From assembly GCA_029261375.1 (NCBI GenBank), contig JAJDBL010000270.1, forward strand, positions 1 through 7,097: a stretch of DNA of 7,097 nucleotides. The letters run 5' to 3'. The notes under the pieces were generated by a model. That model was given only the letters and a program-made list of their open reading frames with translations. It was not told the origin of the DNA and searched no databases. Below, in pieces: positions 6,346 through 7,097 of this stretch (positions are counted from its first letter, which is position 1; each line of letters begins with the position of its first letter). Position numbers and translations under genes: made by a program. The stretch is from Nitrospirales bacterium (lineage in GTDB: Bacteria; Nitrospirota; Nitrospiria; Nitrospirales; UBA2166).

Positions 6346-6453
6346 TCGTGAATTCACAACCCAGTCGTTATGCCGTGTATAAGCTGTGCATATATTAGTA
6401 AAAACACATATGTATTAACTGTTTACGATATATTTTTAGAACGGACATCACTC

Positions 6454-6470
6454 TGGGCACAGATGTTGCA
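6454..6470 (+). promoter_or_regulatory. Sigma-54 (RpoN) -24/-12 promoter
   Basis: TGGGCACAGATGTTGCA matches the RpoN consensus TGGCAC-N5-TTGCW at all invariant positions: GG at 6456-6457 and GC at 6468-6469 with exactly 10 bases between, CAC after the GG, and TTGCA at -12. Transcription should start near 6481, leaving a leader of about 57 bases before GTG 6538. RpoN promoters need a distal activator, which fits the two palindromes upstream. Confidence 0.7.
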
Positions 6471-6523
6471 TTTCCTTATCGCTTACAAGGGAGGCACCGA
6501 TAGAATTAACCCTGAGTGCCTTA

Positions 6524-6530
6524 GGGGAGG
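6524..6530 (+). promoter_or_regulatory. Ribosome binding site for the sigma-54-controlled gene
   Basis: GGGGAGG lies seven bases before GTG 6538, near-ideal strength and spacing. It selects this GTG over the in-frame ATG at 6463, which overlaps the -12 promoter element and has no ribosome binding site. Confidence 0.75.
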
Positions 6531-6537
6531 AACGTAC

Positions 6538-7097
6538 GTGATTCAAACCAGCATCCAGAAAATGCACATTGAACGAGATGACCTGCTTGAATACCCGGCG
6601 AGACGACAACAGATTATCGATCGCCCAACCCCCGCTTCTCGCACGACACCTCATGTTGTTCATGACGGTTCGTTCAGCGTGGTCATGCAGGCTCGGGTGC
6701 TTCAAGAGAGGATCAATACGTTTGGACAAGCACAATCATTCTTTTTCGGCGTTGTCGTCGACACCTTGATGTACGCAGTAAACTTAGGGCCACAGCAGCT
6801 GAGGACATCGGATGGCAATGGGACCTTCAGTAATCTTTTCAGATTCGATACAACCGCGGATCACCACTACGTCATAGAGGGGATACAAGGGACTGATGGT
6901 TTTACAGTCACCCTTGACCATACAACGGTGGTTCCCGGGCAGGCAGATACGAATCTTACGACCACCGACTGCGCTGATCTTCCGCAGGCATCCGATACGG
7001 GAAATGCCCTCACCGAAATCCTTAACTACGAGCTGAGTCACTCAACGATGCCATCAAAAATGACTCCAACGTTGCTTATCGGATCTGGTCTCGCAGG
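6538..7097 (+). CDS. Hypothetical protein, 3' end beyond window, predicted sigma-54-dependent
   Basis: The frame is open from GTG 6538 to the window edge (186 codons with no stop), preceded by a strong ribosome binding site and an RpoN promoter, so I judge it a real gene. I do not recognise the family. Residues 2-35 are polar and charged (IQTSIQKMHIERDDLLEYPARRQQ), 44-82 contain a Phe/Val-rich stretch (SFFFGVVVDTLMYAVN), and 85-150 look beta-rich with SDGNGTF and repeated Thr/Asp patches (TVTLDHTTVVPGQADTNLTTTD). No signal peptide, clear transmembrane helix or catalytic motif is evident. Base composition resembles the other genes rather than the AT-rich region before it. Its promoter suggests conditional expression, for example in motility, nitrogen or amino-acid response, but that is inference. 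Confidence 0.7.
   Translation, partial: MIQTSIQKMHIERDDLLEYPARRQQIIDRPTPASRTTPHVVHDGSFSVVMQARVLQERINTFGQAQSFFFGVVVDTLMYAVNLGPQQLRTSDGNGTFSNLFRFDTTADHHYVIEGIQGTDGFTVTLDHTTVVPGQADTNLTTTDCADLPQASDTGNALTEILNYELSHSTMPSKMTPTLLIGSGLA

Larger units (their letters stand above)
6145..6360 (+). repeat. Diverged tandem duplication of a ~111-bp regulatory module (two copies)
   Basis: Copy A covers 6145-6248 and copy B 6256-6360. Each starts with CATAAGA-N3-TGATTT (6145-6160 and 6256-6271, 14 of 16 identical) and ends with a 39-base block holding a palindrome plus TCGTGA-N3-CACAAC (6210-6248 and 6322-6360, 33 of 39 identical). The two landmarks are offset by 111 and 112 bases, so the copies are collinear. 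The roughly 50 bases between them have diverged almost completely, leaving only the ends conserved, which suggests selection on those ends. Confidence 0.75.
6024..6453. other. AT-rich intergenic regulatory region
   Basis: About 430 bases with sharply lower GC than the flanking genes and stops in most frames. It holds a diverged tandem duplication, two large palindromes, the inverted repeat TTTCATG...CATGAAA (6121-6141) and the hairpin ACATTTAT-TGTC-ATAAATGT (6276-6295). No RNA gene or good terminator for folB was found. It lies directly upstream of a sigma-54 promoter, so it is best read as that promoter's upstream activation region. Confidence 0.7.

Noticed and set aside
6145..6360. CRISPR array
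   Set aside because: There are only two diverged copies, the spacing of about 110 bases is too long, and no cas-like gene is in the window.
6386..6394. DnaA-box-like TGTGCATAT in the AT-rich region (possible origin)
   Set aside because: It is a single site with a mismatch, and no replication genes are nearby.
6477..6503. Possible sigma-28 (FliA) promoter TATCGCTT-N11-ACCGATAG
   Set aside because: Only about 11 of 16 consensus positions match; the sigma-54 element just upstream is far stronger.
6463..6537. Upstream in-frame ATG for the right-edge gene
   Set aside because: It lies inside the sigma-54 -12 element, upstream of the predicted transcript start, and has no Shine-Dalgarno; GTG 6538 has an excellent one.
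6448..7041. Minus-strand ORFs at 6448-6735 and 6784-7041
   Set aside because: They lie opposite the better-supported plus-strand gene, lack ribosome binding sites, and give basic, Cys-rich shadow-like peptides.

Overview
The window fits a chromosomal segment of a Gram-negative, flagellated bacterium with moderate GC. The Nitrospirota (Nitrospira lineage) is my best guess, based on protein style, the pairing of a folate cluster with flagellar genes, and a palindromic intergenic repeat. This is inference from memory, not a search.

Region 1 (1-2515) is a one-carbon/tetrahydrofolate cluster. folD (402 to 1248, minus) is followed 49 bases downstream by a second, divergent-type methylenetetrahydrofolate reductase (MTHFR) gene on the same strand. 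That gene's frame closes at a TGA at 3-5 after only 115 residues, right after the conserved LTGD motif, so it looks broken. Across a 361-base divergent spacer lies an intact classical metF (1610-2515, plus). Together, FolD (methenyl-/methylene-THF) and MTHFR (methylene- to methyl-THF) form the reductive arm of folate C1 metabolism.

Region 2 (2516-6023, plus) reads like one operon. It holds a FliK-like hook-length control protein with an N-terminal array of near-identical repeats, a short intergenic element with perfect 9-bp terminal inverted repeats that contains the fliK stop codon, a small FlhB C-terminal-domain protein (FlhX/YlqH type), and 11 bases later an unusual fusion of dihydroneopterin aldolase (FolB) with a class I SAM methyltransferase. 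FliK and the FlhB C-domain are partners in the flagellar export specificity switch. FolB returns the theme to folate.

Region 3 (6024-7097) is the most unusual. About 430 bases of strongly AT-rich DNA carry a diverged tandem duplication (offset 111-112 bp). Each copy holds a palindrome AAGTGTAAA-N6-TTTACACTT, which contains the published TyrR-box consensus. Downstream is a very good sigma-54 (-24/-12) promoter at 6454-6470, then a strong Shine-Dalgarno and a GTG-started open frame (6538 to the right edge, 186 codons so far) that I do not recognise. The layout of paired distal palindromes, AT-rich spacer, -24/-12 promoter and gene is that of an enhancer-activated sigma-54 transcription unit. 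It is the best candidate here for something undescribed.
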